Positions 5,587-5,636 of a DNA stretch of 5,636 bases are shown in pieces (position 1 is the first letter of the stretch; each line of letters starts with the position of its first letter). The DNA is taken from assembly GCA_020429545.1 (NCBI GenBank), contig JAGQLF010000059.1, positions 1 through 5,636 on the forward strand, written 5' to 3'. The notes under the pieces were generated by a model. The model searched no databases. It worked only from the letters and a program-made list of their open reading frames with translations, and was not told the DNA's origin. The position numbers and the translations under genes are program-made. This stretch comes from Candidatus Dojkabacteria bacterium (GTDB taxonomy: Bacteria; Patescibacteriota; Dojkabacteria; J137).

Positions 5587-5636
5587 TGGACATACAAATA
5601 GATTTAAATCAAAAAAAATCTCTAGTTGAGTTTATA
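5586..5636 (+). CDS. Unidentified protein, 3' partial (first 17 codons)
   Basis: An ATG overlaps the previous stop by one base (TAATG at 5584-5588) and opens a frame that runs to the window edge: MDIQIDLNQKKSLVEFI. There is no Shine-Dalgarno sequence. Translation is probably coupled to the preceding gene, as elsewhere here. The visible start is polar and charged with no signal peptide, unlike the six pilin-like proteins, so a cytoplasmic or differently targeted protein follows. Too little is present to name it. Confidence 0.55.
   Translation, partial: MDIQIDLNQKKSLVEFI

Overview
This window looks like a piece of a small, AT-rich bacterial genome, most likely of the Candidate Phyla Radiation (Patescibacteria). 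That is an inference. It rests on strong A/T bias, tightly packed genes with 4-base overlaps or gaps of a few bases, few recognisable Shine-Dalgarno sites, and several tandem small two-helix pilin-like proteins of a kind common in those genomes. The standard bacterial code fits: TAA, TAG and TGA all act as stops. No RNA genes, CRISPR arrays or insertion sequences are visible.

Layout, all on the + strand. (1) Bases 1-2255 hold most of a large double-ring Clp/HSP100-type AAA+ ATPase whose start lies upstream of the window. (2) Bases 2258-4695 hold five consecutive small secreted membrane proteins (120, 191, 180, 147 and 163 aa), each with a signal peptide, two hydrophobic helices and a short charged loop between them, like TrbC/VirB2-type type IV secretion pilins. 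(3) A perfect 12-bp-arm hairpin followed by a T run at 4717-4742 is a rho-independent terminator closing this unit. (4) A sixth, larger member of the same architecture (4774-5586, 270 aa) adds cysteine-rich regions on both sides of the helix pair and appears to have its own promoter and almost no 5' leader. (5) An unidentified gene begins at 5586 and runs off the end.

How they may work together (inference): the six pilin-like proteins are exported by Sec, cut after a shared V-x-A motif to expose an N-terminal glutamine, and sit in the membrane with both ends outside. They could be major and minor subunits of a surface filament or secretion/uptake channel. The upstream ATPase keeps an intact second AAA+ ring. 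Its first ring has lost the catalytic glutamate and arginine fingers, and the usual pore-loop tyrosines, the ClpP-docking loop and the ClpB middle domain are all missing. It is therefore unlikely to be an ordinary ClpC/ClpB unfoldase and could be a dedicated remodelling factor for this apparatus. The main new idea in the window is the linkage of a degenerate Clp ATPase to a diversified pilin array.
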